38,812 nucleotides of DNA, taken from assembly GCF_003116095.1 (NCBI RefSeq), contig NZ_LGRA01000021.1, forward strand, positions 1,919,944-1,958,755. Direction: 5' to 3'. Below the pieces are notes generated by a model. That model did no database searches. It was not told the DNA's origin and saw only the letters and a program-made list of their open reading frames with translations. Positions within the stretch are counted from its first letter, which is position 1, and each line of letters begins with the position of its first letter. The DNA comes from Azospirillum sp. TSO35-2. GTDB lineage: Bacteria > Pseudomonadota > Alphaproteobacteria > Azospirillales > Azospirillaceae. Position numbers and translations under genes: made by a program. This document shows, piece after piece, positions 7,749 to 15,329 of this stretch.

Positions 7749-7807
7749 CGCTTGTCCGCGTCCCACCGGAACAGGGCATGCCCATCACTCAGGAATGCGG
7801 GAATATC

Positions 7808-8560
7808 ATGCAGGACGTTGTCATCGTAACGGGCGCCAGCAGCGGCATCGGTGCCGCCACCGCCCGTCTGCTCGGCGCCGGCGGCGCGTGCGTCGTGGTG
7901 AACTACAAAAGCTCGAAGAGCCTGGCGGAAGGCGTGGTTGCCGATGTCGAGGCGGCCGGCGGCAAGGCGATCGCGGTTGCGGCCGACATGGGATCGGAAG
8001 CCGACATCCTGCGGATGTTCGAGGAAACCGACCGGGCCTTCGGCCCGCTGACCGGGCTGGTCAACAACGCCGGCGTCAACGGGCCGAAGCACCGCACCGC
8101 CGACACCTACGAGTTCCAGGAGACGATGGACATCCTGGCGGTCAACACGGTCGGCGTGCTGATCGCCTGCCGCGAGGCGATCAGGCGGATGTCGACCAAG
8201 TTCGGCGGCAAGGGTGGCAGCATCGTCAACATTTCGTCGATCGGGGCGCTGACCGGCTCGCCGGGCCGCTTCATCCATTATGCCGGGTCGAAGGCCGCGG
8301 TGGATACGATGACCAAGGGCCTCGCGGTCGAGGTCGCGCGCGACGGGGTCCGCGTCAATTCCATCCGCCCCGGCATGATCGACACCCCGATCCACGCCAA
8401 GGCCGGTCAGGCGGACCGGGTCAGGGAATTCGCTGCCCAGAACCCGCTGGGGCGCGCCGGCCTGCCGGAGGAGGTGGCGGAGGCCATCGTCTGGCTCTTG
8501 TCGGACAAGGCATCGCTGGTCACCGGTGCCGTCCTCGACGTGATGGGCGCCCAGCGCTGA
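7808..8560 (+). CDS. Short-chain dehydrogenase/reductase (SDR family)
   Basis: The start is ATG 7808, after CAGGAATGCGGGAAT, giving 250 residues. Classical SDR motifs are all present: TGASSGIG at 8-15 for the nucleotide, NNAG at 86-89, NISS at 141-144 with the catalytic Ser, and Y158-x3-K162 (HYAGSKAAVD). IRPGMIDTP follows, and the C-terminus VTGAVLDVMGA is typical. Motif spacing fits a classical SDR. NYKSS after beta-2 lacks an acidic residue at the end of the strand, which would fit NADP rather than NAD, but this is an inference. It is an NAD(P)-dependent oxidoreductase acting on an alcohol or ketone intermediate. It lies 57 bp before the aldolase gene. Confidence 0.93.
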   Translation: MQDVVIVTGASSGIGAATARLLGAGGACVVVNYKSSKSLAEGVVADVEAAGGKAIAVAADMGSEADILRMFEETDRAFGPLTGLVNNAGVNGPKHRTADTYEFQETMDILAVNTVGVLIACREAIRRMSTKFGGKGGSIVNISSIGALTGSPGRFIHYAGSKAAVDTMTKGLAVEVARDGVRVNSIRPGMIDTPIHAKAGQADRVREFAAQNPLGRAGLPEEVAEAIVWLLSDKASLVTGAVLDVMGAQR

Positions 8561-8617
8561 CGCCCCAGCTTCCCCGTTTCACCAAGCCCGCCGTTTGAGC
8601 GCGGGAAAGGACGTATC

Positions 8618-9400
8618 ATGCCGACCGCCGCCACCGGCTTCCGCAAACGCTTCATCGCCGGCGAAACACTCGTCGGCACCTTCATCAAGACCCCGGTGAC
8701 CCATCCGATCGAGATCATCGGCCAAGCCGGCTTCGAATTCGTCGTCATCGACGAGGAGCACGCGCCCTGGGACCGCGTCGCCATCGACCGCGCTCTGTTG
8801 GCGGCCCGCGCATCCGGCACCGCCGGCATCGTGCGCGTGGCGGAGCCGACCGCCGCCAAGATCCTGGCGGTGCTCGACGACGGCGCCACCGGCGTCCTTG
8901 TTCCGCACGTCAGTTCAGCGGCCAAGGCCAGGGAGATCGCCCAGGCATGCCGGTTCCGCGGCGGCCGGCGCGGCTTCTCCAACACCACGCGGGCCGGCGA
9001 TTTCGGCGCCGCCGCCGTGTGGCCGTATGTCGAGGCCCAGGACGCCGCGGTCACCTTCATCGCGATGATCGAGGATCCGGAGGCGTTGGACGAGATCGAC
9101 GCCATCGTCGGGACGGAGGGGCTCGACGGCGTCTTTATCGGGCGTGGCGACCTCACCGTGGCGCTGGGGGCGCCCGCCATGGACGCGCCCGAGATCATCG
9201 CCGCCTGCCAGGTCATCATCGCCGCGGCCAAAAAGGCGCAGAAGCCGGTGACGATGATGGTCGCAACGGCGGATGATGCACGACGTTTCCATCAGATGGG
9301 AGCGACGGCCTTCATCGTCGGGTCGGACCAGAGCTTCCTGCGCCAAGCGGCGCTGAACGCCTATGCCGCGATATCCTCCGTCGGCGTCCCCGGCGTCTGA
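8618..9400 (+). CDS. HpcH/HpaI-family class II aldolase (first copy)
   Basis: The 260-residue product carries the full catalytic set of the HpcH/HpaI family. The base His48 lies in VIDEEHAPWD, Arg73 in IVRV, and the metal ligands are Glu152 (MIEDPEAL) and Asp178 (GRGDLT). These are shifted by exactly +3 from the well-known 45/70/149/175 set of HpaI. Family members cleave 4-hydroxy-2-oxo acids to pyruvate (or another 2-oxo acid) and an aldehyde. The start has GGAAAGGACG upstream. It lies between an SDR and a BKACE gene, which suggests that a hydroxy-oxo acid made by the SDR is split here. A paralogue is on the opposite strand at 10408-11196, with somewhat different loops and N-terminus. Confidence 0.93.
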   Translation: MPTAATGFRKRFIAGETLVGTFIKTPVTHPIEIIGQAGFEFVVIDEEHAPWDRVAIDRALLAARASGTAGIVRVAEPTAAKILAVLDDGATGVLVPHVSSAAKAREIAQACRFRGGRRGFSNTTRAGDFGAAAVWPYVEAQDAAVTFIAMIEDPEALDEIDAIVGTEGLDGVFIGRGDLTVALGAPAMDAPEIIAACQVIIAAAKKAQKPVTMMVATADDARRFHQMGATAFIVGSDQSFLRQAALNAYAAISSVGVPGV

Positions 9401-9429
9401 TCGGCAATCGATAAGGAAACCAAGGAACC

Positions 9430-10359
9430 ATGGCCGCACGCAAAGTCATCATCACCTGTGCCGTGACGGGATCGATCCATACCCCGTCGATGTCGCCGCA
9501 CCTTCCCGTCACCGCCGCGGAGATCGCGGACGCGGCAGTCGGCGCCGCGGAGGCGGGGGCTGCGATCGTCCACCTGCACGCGCGCAATCCGGAGAACGGG
9601 CTGCCCGACCAATCACCCGGGGCGTTCGAGCCGTTCCTGAAGGTGATCAAGCAGCGGTCGGACTGCGTGGTGAACATCACCACCGGCGGTGCCGCCACCA
9701 TGACGACCGAGGAGCGGCTGCGCCCGGTCGCCGTCTTCAAGCCGGAGGTCGCCTCGCTCAACATGGGGTCGATGAATTTCGGCCTCTACCCGATGCTGAA
9801 CCGCTTCAAGGAGTTCAAGCACGAGTGGGAGCGGTCGTATCTCGAAGGCTCGCGCGACCGCGTCTTCAAGAACACCTTCGCCGACATCGAGTACATCCTG
9901 ACGACCTGCGCCGAGAACGGCACCCGCTTCGAGATCGAGTGCTACGACATTGGCCATCTCTATACGCTGGCCCATTTCGTGGACCGCAAGATCATCAAGC
10001 CGCCCTTCTTCGTGCAGAGCGTGTTCGGCATCCTGGGTGGGATCGGCCCACACCCGGAGGACGTGCTGCACATGAAGCGCACCGCCGACCGGCTGTTCGG
10101 CGATCAGTATTCCTGGTCGGTGCTGGGGGCGGGTGCCAACCAGATGCGCATCGCCGCCCAGGCGGCGGCGATGGGCGGCAACGTGCGCGTCGGGTTGGAG
10201 GATTCGATCTGGCTCGGCCCCGGCCAGCTCGCCAAGACCAACGCCGAGCAGGTCGCCAAGGTGCGGGGCATCATCGAGGGCCTCGGCCTGTCGATCGCCA
10301 CGCCGGCGGAGGCGCGCGACATCCTGCAGCTCAAAGGTGCCGACCGGGTCGCCTTCTAG
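9430..10359 (+). CDS. Beta-keto acid cleavage enzyme (BKACE, DUF849 / 3-keto-5-aminohexanoate cleavage family)
   Basis: The 309-residue product shows BKACE hallmarks. HLHAR carries zinc ligands H48 and H50, VNITTGG (81-87) lies in the acceptor-carboxylate region, and GLED carries E257, equivalent to the third zinc ligand. BKACE enzymes condense a beta-keto acid with acetyl-CoA, giving acetoacetate and a new acyl-CoA. The substrate varies widely, so the family does not tell what is cleaved here. Length is normal. It is the last gene of the tctC operon, 29 bp after the aldolase, with a strong hairpin 10 bp after its stop. No acetoacetyl-CoA transferase or thiolase gene is in the window, so those functions would have to come from elsewhere. 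Confidence 0.93.
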   Translation: MAARKVIITCAVTGSIHTPSMSPHLPVTAAEIADAAVGAAEAGAAIVHLHARNPENGLPDQSPGAFEPFLKVIKQRSDCVVNITTGGAATMTTEERLRPVAVFKPEVASLNMGSMNFGLYPMLNRFKEFKHEWERSYLEGSRDRVFKNTFADIEYILTTCAENGTRFEIECYDIGHLYTLAHFVDRKIIKPPFFVQSVFGILGGIGPHPEDVLHMKRTADRLFGDQYSWSVLGAGANQMRIAAQAAAMGGNVRVGLEDSIWLGPGQLAKTNAEQVAKVRGIIEGLGLSIATPAEARDILQLKGADRVAF

Positions 10360-10368
10360 GAACCGTCT

Positions 10369-10408
10369 GCGGGCCGGGTCCTGTCAGGCCCGGCCCGCAG
10401 AGGCTTTT
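10369..10408 (+). terminator. Strong hairpin terminator between convergent genes
   Basis: GCGGGCCGGG (10369-10378) pairs perfectly with CCCGGCCCGC (10389-10398). The loop itself contains CCTG/CAGG. GAGGCTTTTC follows. It separates the BKACE gene from the convergent second aldolase and probably stops transcription mainly in the plus direction, because there is no T-tract on the other side. Confidence 0.7.
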
Positions 10409-11196
10409 CAGGCCGACGGCTCCAGCCTTCGCAGAATGTCGAGGGCGTTGCCGGCGGCTTGCCGCATGAATGACTGGTCGGACGCGACGACGAAGCCGGT
10501 GACGCCCAATCGGGCCAGCCAGCCGGCCTCCGGCGCGTCGGCGCGGCCGACCATGGCCAGGGCGGGCTTGCCCGCCGTCCGGGCGGCTGCGGTGATTCGT
10601 TCGACCGCCTGCCGGACCGGCGGGGCGTCGGTCGATGTCTCGCGATAGGCGACGGTCAGGTCGCCACGGCCGATGAACACCGCATCCAGCCCCTCGACCG
10701 CCAGGATCGCGTCGATCTGGTCCAGCGCCTCGGGATCCTCGATCATCGCTATGACCGTGGTCGAGGCATCGCCCGCCGCGACGTGGTCCGCCAGACCCAG
10801 TCCGCCATAGCGCCCGGCCCGCGGCGAATTGGAAAAACCGCGCTTTCCGCTGTACCGGCAGGCGGCGACCGCATCGCGCGCCGCCGCGACGGTCGCGATG
10901 TGCGGCAACAGCACGCCGGCGGCCCCGTCGTCCAGCGCCGCCAGGATATCCGCAGGATCGGCCCGCGGCACGCGAACCAGGGCCGCCGTGGCCGCGGCAC
11001 GCGCCGCCAACAGCACATTGTCGGTCGTGCTGCGGTCGAACGGCGCGTGTTCCTGGTCGATGATCACGAAGTCGAATCCGACATCGCCCAGAATCTCCGT
11101 CGCGTGGCCGGTCGGGGTCTTGACGAAGCTGCCGACCAGCCGCTCCCGGTCCAGGAGGCGTTTGCGAAATCTCAGCGGCATGTGTTGGGTGGCCAT
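10408..11196 (-). CDS. HpcH/HpaI-family class II aldolase (second copy)
   Basis: The 262-residue product starts at ATG 11196, with GGAAGGAG 9 bases upstream on the minus strand. It has the catalytic set H50 (IIDQEHAPFD), R75, E153 (MIEDPEAL) and D179 (GRGDLT). It is clearly paralogous to the aldolase at 8618 and keeps GFSN, IEDPEALDQID and SDQSF(M/L)RQAA, but it differs in loop regions (YSGK against FRGG; AYRETSTD against ALGAPAMD). These differences point to a different aldehyde or acid specificity. It is a single-gene unit convergent with the tctC operon and divergent from the hydrolase operon. A perfect 17-bp palindrome lies in its leader, 45 bp upstream of the start. Confidence 0.92.
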   Translation of the reverse strand: MATQHMPLRFRKRLLDRERLVGSFVKTPTGHATEILGDVGFDFVIIDQEHAPFDRSTTDNVLLAARAAATAALVRVPRADPADILAALDDGAAGVLLPHIATVAAARDAVAACRYSGKRGFSNSPRAGRYGGLGLADHVAAGDASTTVIAMIEDPEALDQIDAILAVEGLDAVFIGRGDLTVAYRETSTDAPPVRQAVERITAAARTAGKPALAMVGRADAPEAGWLARLGVTGFVVASDQSFMRQAAGNALDILRRLEPSA

Positions 11197-11240
11197 GGCT
11201 GGGCGCTCCTTCCTCTCGGTTCCGTTCTTCGGTCTGTGGT

Positions 11241-11257
11241 GTTTCGATATTCGAAAC
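11241..11257 (-). promoter_or_regulatory. Perfect 17-bp palindromic operator in the leader of the second aldolase gene
   Basis: Read on the minus strand it is GTTTCG-AATAT-CGAAAC, a perfect inverted repeat. Positions 1-10 are identical to the site at 13422. A TTGACA lies on the minus strand at 11308-11303, 51 bp upstream, with a possible -10 (TATCAT or CTATCA) near 11284-11278. The arrangement matches the other operator-bearing promoters with a slightly longer gap. Confidence 0.6.
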
Positions 11258-11329
11258 GCGCGTCCTGATTATGCCGCATGATAGGCGTGCCCATATGTTG
11301 CCTGTCAAGCCGTGACGGCAATTATCCGG

Positions 11330-11358
11330 TTGACGAACATTCGCGAGAGATGTATCGG
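11330..11358 (+). promoter_or_regulatory. Candidate promoter of the hydrolase-IclR operon
   Basis: TTGACG (11330-11335) and TATCGG (11353-11358) have a 17-bp spacer. The operator copy at 11372 begins 42 bp after the -35, the same distance as in the bicupin (44) and ABC transporter (41) promoters. The -10 match is moderate. Confidence 0.42.
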
Positions 11359-11371
11359 TCTTAGCAACAGT

Positions 11372-11388
11372 GGATCGAACAGCAGAAC
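11372..11388 (+). promoter_or_regulatory. 17-bp operator copy (GGATCG-AACAG-CAGAAC)
   Basis: The right half, CAGAAC, is identical to the sites at 1911 and 13422. The left half keeps TCG but has lost the GTT. It is a recognisable but asymmetric member of the set and lies 32 bp upstream of the hydrolase start. Confidence 0.45.
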
Positions 11389-11420
11389 ACCAATGTGGTG
11401 TCAGGCCTGGAGGAAAAGAG

Positions 11421-12362
11421 ATGTCCAACCCCAGCGACGTCGGTGTGGCGACGGCTGAGTCCATCAATCCGTTTTCGGAGCAGGTGAACCGGATCCTGGC
11501 CGGCGCGATCGACCTGCATTGCCACAGCGGCCCGTCGGTGATGCCGCGCAGCCTCAACCACATCGAGGCTATGCACGACGCCGAGGCCAACGGGCTGCGC
11601 GCCGTGATGATCAAGGACCATTACTATTCGGCGACGCCGATCACCGAGATGCTGAACACCCATTTCAGCCAACTGAATGTGCGGCTGTTCTCAGGCGTGC
11701 CGCTCAACAACACGTCGGGCGGCTTCAATCCCTACGCGGTCGACCATGGGATCAAGCTCGGCGCCAAGCTGGTCTGGATGCCGACCTTCTCGTCGCTCAA
11801 TCACATCGAGCACGAGCGCAAGCACCAGCGCTTCCCCCACACCATCAAGCCGATGCGGGAGCCGACGCCGCTGACCGCGCTCGACGAGTCCGGCAAGCTG
11901 CGCGAGGAGGTTCTGCCGATCCTCGACATCGTCGCCGAGCACGACGTGATCCTGTCGGGCGGCCACCTCCACATCTCCGAAATCTTCGTGCTGTTCGAGG
12001 AGGCGCGGCGGCGCGGCGTCAAGCGCCTGCTGGTCAACCACCCGACCTACCTGATCGACGCGACACTGGAGGATATCCGCAGCCTCGCCGGGATGGGCGC
12101 GTATGTCGAGCATTCCATCTGCATGTTCGTTCCGGAGGCGGTGAAGTTCTACGAGCCGCCGATGCTGAAGGAATTGATCGATGCGGGAACGGTGGAGCGC
12201 ACTATCCTCGGCTCCGACCTTGGTCAAGTCGGCAACTGTTCGCCGATCAAGGGGTTCCGCAACGTCATCGGCATCTGCCTCGAACTGGGCTATACCGAAG
12301 GACAGATCAAGACGATGATCGGCGGCAATCCAGCGGCACTGCTGGGCCTCGATCCCCAGTAA
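11421..12362 (+). CDS. Metal-dependent amidohydrolase-superfamily protein (DUF6282-like)
   Basis: The 313-residue product starts at ATG 11421 after GGAGGAAAAGAG. Metal-site motifs of a TIM-barrel hydrolase are visible: D31-L-H33-C-H35, K65-D-H67 (MIKDHYYS), GGHLH at 180-184, NH207P, and D266 in GSDLGQ. The ending GGNPAALLGL is common in amidohydrolases. I recognise this as the DUF6282 type, whose substrates are unknown to me. It probably hydrolyses or decarboxylates a small carboxylate. It is followed after 10 bp by an IclR regulator gene and carries an operator copy in its leader, so it belongs to the putative IclR regulon and may make the effector or first intermediate. Confidence 0.8.
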   Translation: MSNPSDVGVATAESINPFSEQVNRILAGAIDLHCHSGPSVMPRSLNHIEAMHDAEANGLRAVMIKDHYYSATPITEMLNTHFSQLNVRLFSGVPLNNTSGGFNPYAVDHGIKLGAKLVWMPTFSSLNHIEHERKHQRFPHTIKPMREPTPLTALDESGKLREEVLPILDIVAEHDVILSGGHLHISEIFVLFEEARRRGVKRLLVNHPTYLIDATLEDIRSLAGMGAYVEHSICMFVPEAVKFYEPPMLKELIDAGTVERTILGSDLGQVGNCSPIKGFRNVIGICLELGYTEGQIKTMIGGNPAALLGLDPQ

Positions 12363-12372
12363 GGGAGCACTC

Positions 12373-13197
12373 ATGCCCAAGATCGGCGGTGCGACGGAAG
12401 GCGATGGCGTCCAGGCCGTCGTGGTTGCGCTGAAACTGCTCGAATATCTCGCCAAGGCGCGGGAGCCGGTCGGCGTGACGGCGCTGGCCCAGGCGCTCGG
12501 CAGCACCAAGAGCCGGATCCACCGGCACCTGCGGACCCTGGTCCAGCAGGGCTACATCGTGCAGTCGGGCGATACGGAGCGGTACCGGGTGGGTTCGCGC
12601 CTCGTCACCCTCGGTCGGATGGTGGGCGAGAACCTGGACCTTGCCAGTGCCGGCCGCGAGGTCTTGCGGGAACTGCGCGACAGTCTGGGCCGGACGGCGG
12701 TCATCTCCCAGGTCGAGGCGGAGGGCGTCCGGGTGTTGGCGACCTTGCCGGGCACCTCGGCGGTCGACCTGCAGGTCAAGGAGGGCTCCCTCCTCGGCTT
12801 CCACTGCACGGCCCAGGGCAAAGTCGCGCTGGCTTTCGTCGATGAGGCGCGCCGCACCCGGATCCTGCGCGGGCGCCTGGAGCGACCGACGCCGCGGACG
12901 ATCACGTCCTCTGCGGCGCTGCGCCAGGAGCTTCAACAGATTCGCGAGCGGGGCTGGGCCACCGCCCCCGATCAATCGACGATCGGGTTCAACGCGCTCG
13001 CCACACCCATCTTCGACGCCTCGGGCAGCATCGTGGGCACGCTGGCGGTCGTCAGTTCCATCCAGTTCATCGCAGCCGAGCCCAGTGAGGAGCAGATCCG
13101 GCTGCTGGTGTCCGGGGCAGACCGCATCTCACGGGCGCTCGGCGGTGTCGGTCTGGCCGGTCAGCCGCCGGTCCTGCCGGGGATCCGCACCGCCTGA
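12373..13197 (+). CDS. IclR-family transcriptional regulator (second)
   Basis: The 274-residue product has a winged helix (about residues 12-75) with GVTALAQALGSTKSRIHRHLRTLVQQGYI. The IclR effector domain follows, with LLGFHCTAQGKVALAF and a WATAPDQSTIGFNALATPIFDASGSIVGTL ending. GGGAG lies 6 bases before ATG 12373. It is co-transcribed with the hydrolase gene 10 bp upstream. That operon carries one of the 17-bp operators, so if this protein binds the site it autoregulates. It and the regulator at 625-1530 are the two candidates for the factor that reads the GTTYCG-N5-CRGAAC elements; placement within the regulated set slightly favours this one. Confidence 0.92.
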   Translation: MPKIGGATEGDGVQAVVVALKLLEYLAKAREPVGVTALAQALGSTKSRIHRHLRTLVQQGYIVQSGDTERYRVGSRLVTLGRMVGENLDLASAGREVLRELRDSLGRTAVISQVEAEGVRVLATLPGTSAVDLQVKEGSLLGFHCTAQGKVALAFVDEARRTRILRGRLERPTPRTITSSAALRQELQQIRERGWATAPDQSTIGFNALATPIFDASGSIVGTLAVVSSIQFIAAEPSEEQIRLLVSGADRISRALGGVGLAGQPPVLPGIRTA

Positions 13198-13380
13198 CCG
13201 GGCGGGCCAGGAAGAATCCGGCTTCGCCAGACGATGACCCGTGTCGTCCTTCGGCCGCGATCCTTCCTGCTGGCGGCTGTGCCGGCGGACGCGTGGCGCG
13301 CTGGTCCTGGCTTTGTTCCGGCTTCGCCATTCGGCGATTTGGCATAAACCCAATGGTGGTCCGGTGAGCGGATCCGGACC

Positions 13381-13408
13381 TTGACAAAGACTGTCCGTCC
13401 AGTACCAT
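13381..13408 (+). promoter_or_regulatory. Candidate promoter of the Liv-type ABC transporter operon
   Basis: TTGACA at 13381-13386 and TACCAT at 13403-13408 have a 16-bp spacer. The 17-bp operator begins 41 bp after the -35, over or just beyond the expected start site. The rest of the 267-bp gap from 13198 contains no gene I can support. Confidence 0.55.
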
Positions 13409-13421
13409 TTTTCGGAACATC

Positions 13422-13438
13422 GTTTCGAATAACAGAAC
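13422..13438 (+). promoter_or_regulatory. 17-bp operator copy (GTTTCG-AATAA-CAGAAC)
   Basis: This near-palindrome shares GTTTCGAATA with the minus-strand site at 11241 and AACAGAAC with the site at 1911. It is 26 bp upstream of the start of the substrate-binding protein gene. Confidence 0.6.
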
Positions 13439-13464
13439 AATAACCTGTCTTATGGGAGGAAGGG

Positions 13465-14604
13465 ATGAATACCCTGCGCCTGTTGACGGCTGCTGTCACC
13501 GTGATCACCGCCCTATCCAGTCAGGCCGGAGCAGCGGAGCCGGTGAAGATCGGATCCTCGCTCGGGCTGACCGGCTATGCCGCGATGGTCGATCGCGCCT
13601 GGCGTGACGGCCTTGAGGTGGCGGCGGAGGTGCTGAACGAGCAGGGCGGCCTGCTTGGGCGCAAGATCGAAGTGCTGGTCGAGGACAACCACTCCCTGCC
13701 GCAGGACGCGGTGGTGGGGTACCGCAAACTGATTTCCAGCGATCAGGTCGACCTGTTCAACAGCGGATGCGTGTCCGCCGGCAACTTTGCCGCCGCCGCG
13801 TTCGTCATGCAGGCGAAGCGGCCGATGTACCTGTGCTCCATCCTGACCAAGCGGGACCAGGAGCAAGCATGGGCCTTCAGCTTCCTGGCGCCGCCGCGGT
13901 TCGAGATGGAGTCCCGATACCGGTACCTGAAGGAGCGGACCAACATCCGCAAGATCGGGCTGCTGCATGATCCGACCCCCTACGCGCTGCTGATGAAGGG
14001 GATCGGCGAGGAGCTGGCGAAGAGCTTCGGGCTGGAGGTCGTGTCGGTCGAAAGCTACAAGCCCGACGATTCCGACATGACCGTCCAGTTGGGCCGGATC
14101 AACGCGGCCGGCGGCGGGGCCATCGTCAAGATCGGGCAGGGCGGGTCGACCGTCACCGCCGCCAAGAACATCCGGCAGCTCGGCCTCGACAAGATGCTGC
14201 TTCTCGCCAGCAACGACGACGGGGCGGTCTTCCTCGAGGCGGGCAAGGTGCTGGGCGAGCGTCTCCTCTATGTGGCGCCGCCGGTCCAGCTTCCCAAGCA
14301 GTTGCAGCCCGGCCCGACCAAGGACGCGGTCGATGCGTTCCTCACCCACTGGAACCGGAAATATCCCGACCGCGACCCCACCACCGGCGCCCGCGCCTGG
14401 GATTCCATGATGGTGCTGGCGAAGGCGGCCGAGATCGCGAAGTCGGTCGACGGTACGGCGCTCCGCGACGCGACGGAGAAGGTGCCGCCTTACCAGGGCG
14501 CCTATGCGGCCTTCAATTTCTCGCGCGACCAGCATGTCGGCATCACGGAGAACCCGTTCCTGATCGGCACGGTCGTCGACAACGAGCTGGTGATCGCCAA
14601 ATGA
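13465..14604 (+). CDS. ABC transporter periplasmic substrate-binding protein (LivK-like, Peripla_BP_6)
   Basis: The 379-residue product starts at ATG 13465, preceded by GGGAGGAAGGG. Residues 1-23 form a Sec signal peptide (MNTLRLLTAAVTVITAL...) with likely cleavage after AGA. The mature protein has a type I periplasmic-binding fold: VKIGSSLGLTGYAA at the start, LNEQGGLLGRKIEVLVEDN, a second-lobe KIGLLHDPTPYA segment, and a C-terminal ARAWDSMMVLAKAAEIAKS. Family members bind branched-chain amino acids, amides, urea or aromatic acids; given the neighbours, an aromatic or carboxylic acid is more likely. It is the first gene of the five-component importer. ATGA couples it to the ATPase gene at 14601. 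Confidence 0.93.
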   Translation: MNTLRLLTAAVTVITALSSQAGAAEPVKIGSSLGLTGYAAMVDRAWRDGLEVAAEVLNEQGGLLGRKIEVLVEDNHSLPQDAVVGYRKLISSDQVDLFNSGCVSAGNFAAAAFVMQAKRPMYLCSILTKRDQEQAWAFSFLAPPRFEMESRYRYLKERTNIRKIGLLHDPTPYALLMKGIGEELAKSFGLEVVSVESYKPDDSDMTVQLGRINAAGGGAIVKIGQGGSTVTAAKNIRQLGLDKMLLLASNDDGAVFLEAGKVLGERLLYVAPPVQLPKQLQPGPTKDAVDAFLTHWNRKYPDRDPTTGARAWDSMMVLAKAAEIAKSVDGTALRDATEKVPPYQGAYAAFNFSRDQHVGITENPFLIGTVVDNELVIAK

Positions 14605-15329
14605 GTGTCCAAATCCTATCCGCCGGACGCTCCTCGCTGCTTGAAGCCAGGGAGGTCTCGGCCAGCTACGGGCATGTGCAGGCACTGAAGCCGACCAGCC
14701 TGCACATTGCCGAGGGGGAGCTGGTCACCATCCTCGGTCCGAACGGGGCCGGCAAGAGCACGCTGCTGCGCGCCCTGACGCGACTGACGGCGTGCCGGGG
14801 CCGCCTGTTCTTCCGGGGAACGGAGATCAGCGGCCTGCCGACCCATCAGTTGGCCCGGCGCGGCATCGTCATGGTGCAGGAAGGCAGGGGGCTGTTCGCC
14901 CAGATGAGCGTGCGGGAGAACCTGATGGTCGGGGCCTTCCTGCACGCCGCCGAGACCGACCGGCAGATGGCCGCCGTCTTCGAGCTGTTCCCGCGTCTGC
15001 GCGAGCGCATCGACCAGACGGCCGGTTCGCTGTCCGGCGGCGAGCAGCAGATGCTGGCGATCGGCCGCGCCCTGATGGCCAAGCCGCAGCTTCTGATGCT
15101 GGACGAGCCGTCCCTGGGCCTCGCCCCCCGTGCCGCCTCCGAAATCCTGAGCACGCTTGGCGAGCTGAACCGCCGTGGCCTCGGCATTCTGCTGGTCGAG
15201 CAGAAGGCGCCGCTGGCGCTGAAGCTGGCGCAGCGGGTCTATGTGCTGTCGCTCGGGAAAATCGTCGCTGAACTCAAGCCTGACGAGATCGAGTCCCATC
15301 ATGACCTCGCGCGTTACTACCTTCACTGA
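14601..15329 (+). CDS. livF: Branched-chain-type ABC transporter ATP-binding protein (LivF-like)
   Basis: This 242-residue ATPase has Walker A GPNGAGKST at 46-54, a VQEGRGLF Q-loop region, signature LSGGEQQ at 144-150 and Walker B LLMLDE at 164-169. The EGRGLF and LLVEQ features are typical of LivF-type rather than LivG-type subunits. It overlaps the binding-protein gene by 4 bp (ATGA) and is overlapped by the permease gene by about 29 bp. It energises import at the inner membrane. The liv symbol describes the family, not a proven leucine substrate. Confidence 0.93.
   Translation: MSVQILSAGRSSLLEAREVSASYGHVQALKPTSLHIAEGELVTILGPNGAGKSTLLRALTRLTACRGRLFFRGTEISGLPTHQLARRGIVMVQEGRGLFAQMSVRENLMVGAFLHAAETDRQMAAVFELFPRLRERIDQTAGSLSGGEQQMLAIGRALMAKPQLLMLDEPSLGLAPRAASEILSTLGELNRRGLGILLVEQKAPLALKLAQRVYVLSLGKIVAELKPDEIESHHDLARYYLH

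Noticed and set aside
5613..7766. Long minus-strand open frame (about 717 codons) opposite tctA and the SnoaL-like gene
   Set aside because: It is a shadow of the strongly supported TctA gene, with biased composition and no recognisable domain.
13198..13380. Hairpin-like sequence after the second IclR gene as a terminator
   Set aside because: Complementarity (GACGA/TCGTC) is short and no T-tract follows, so I do not list it.
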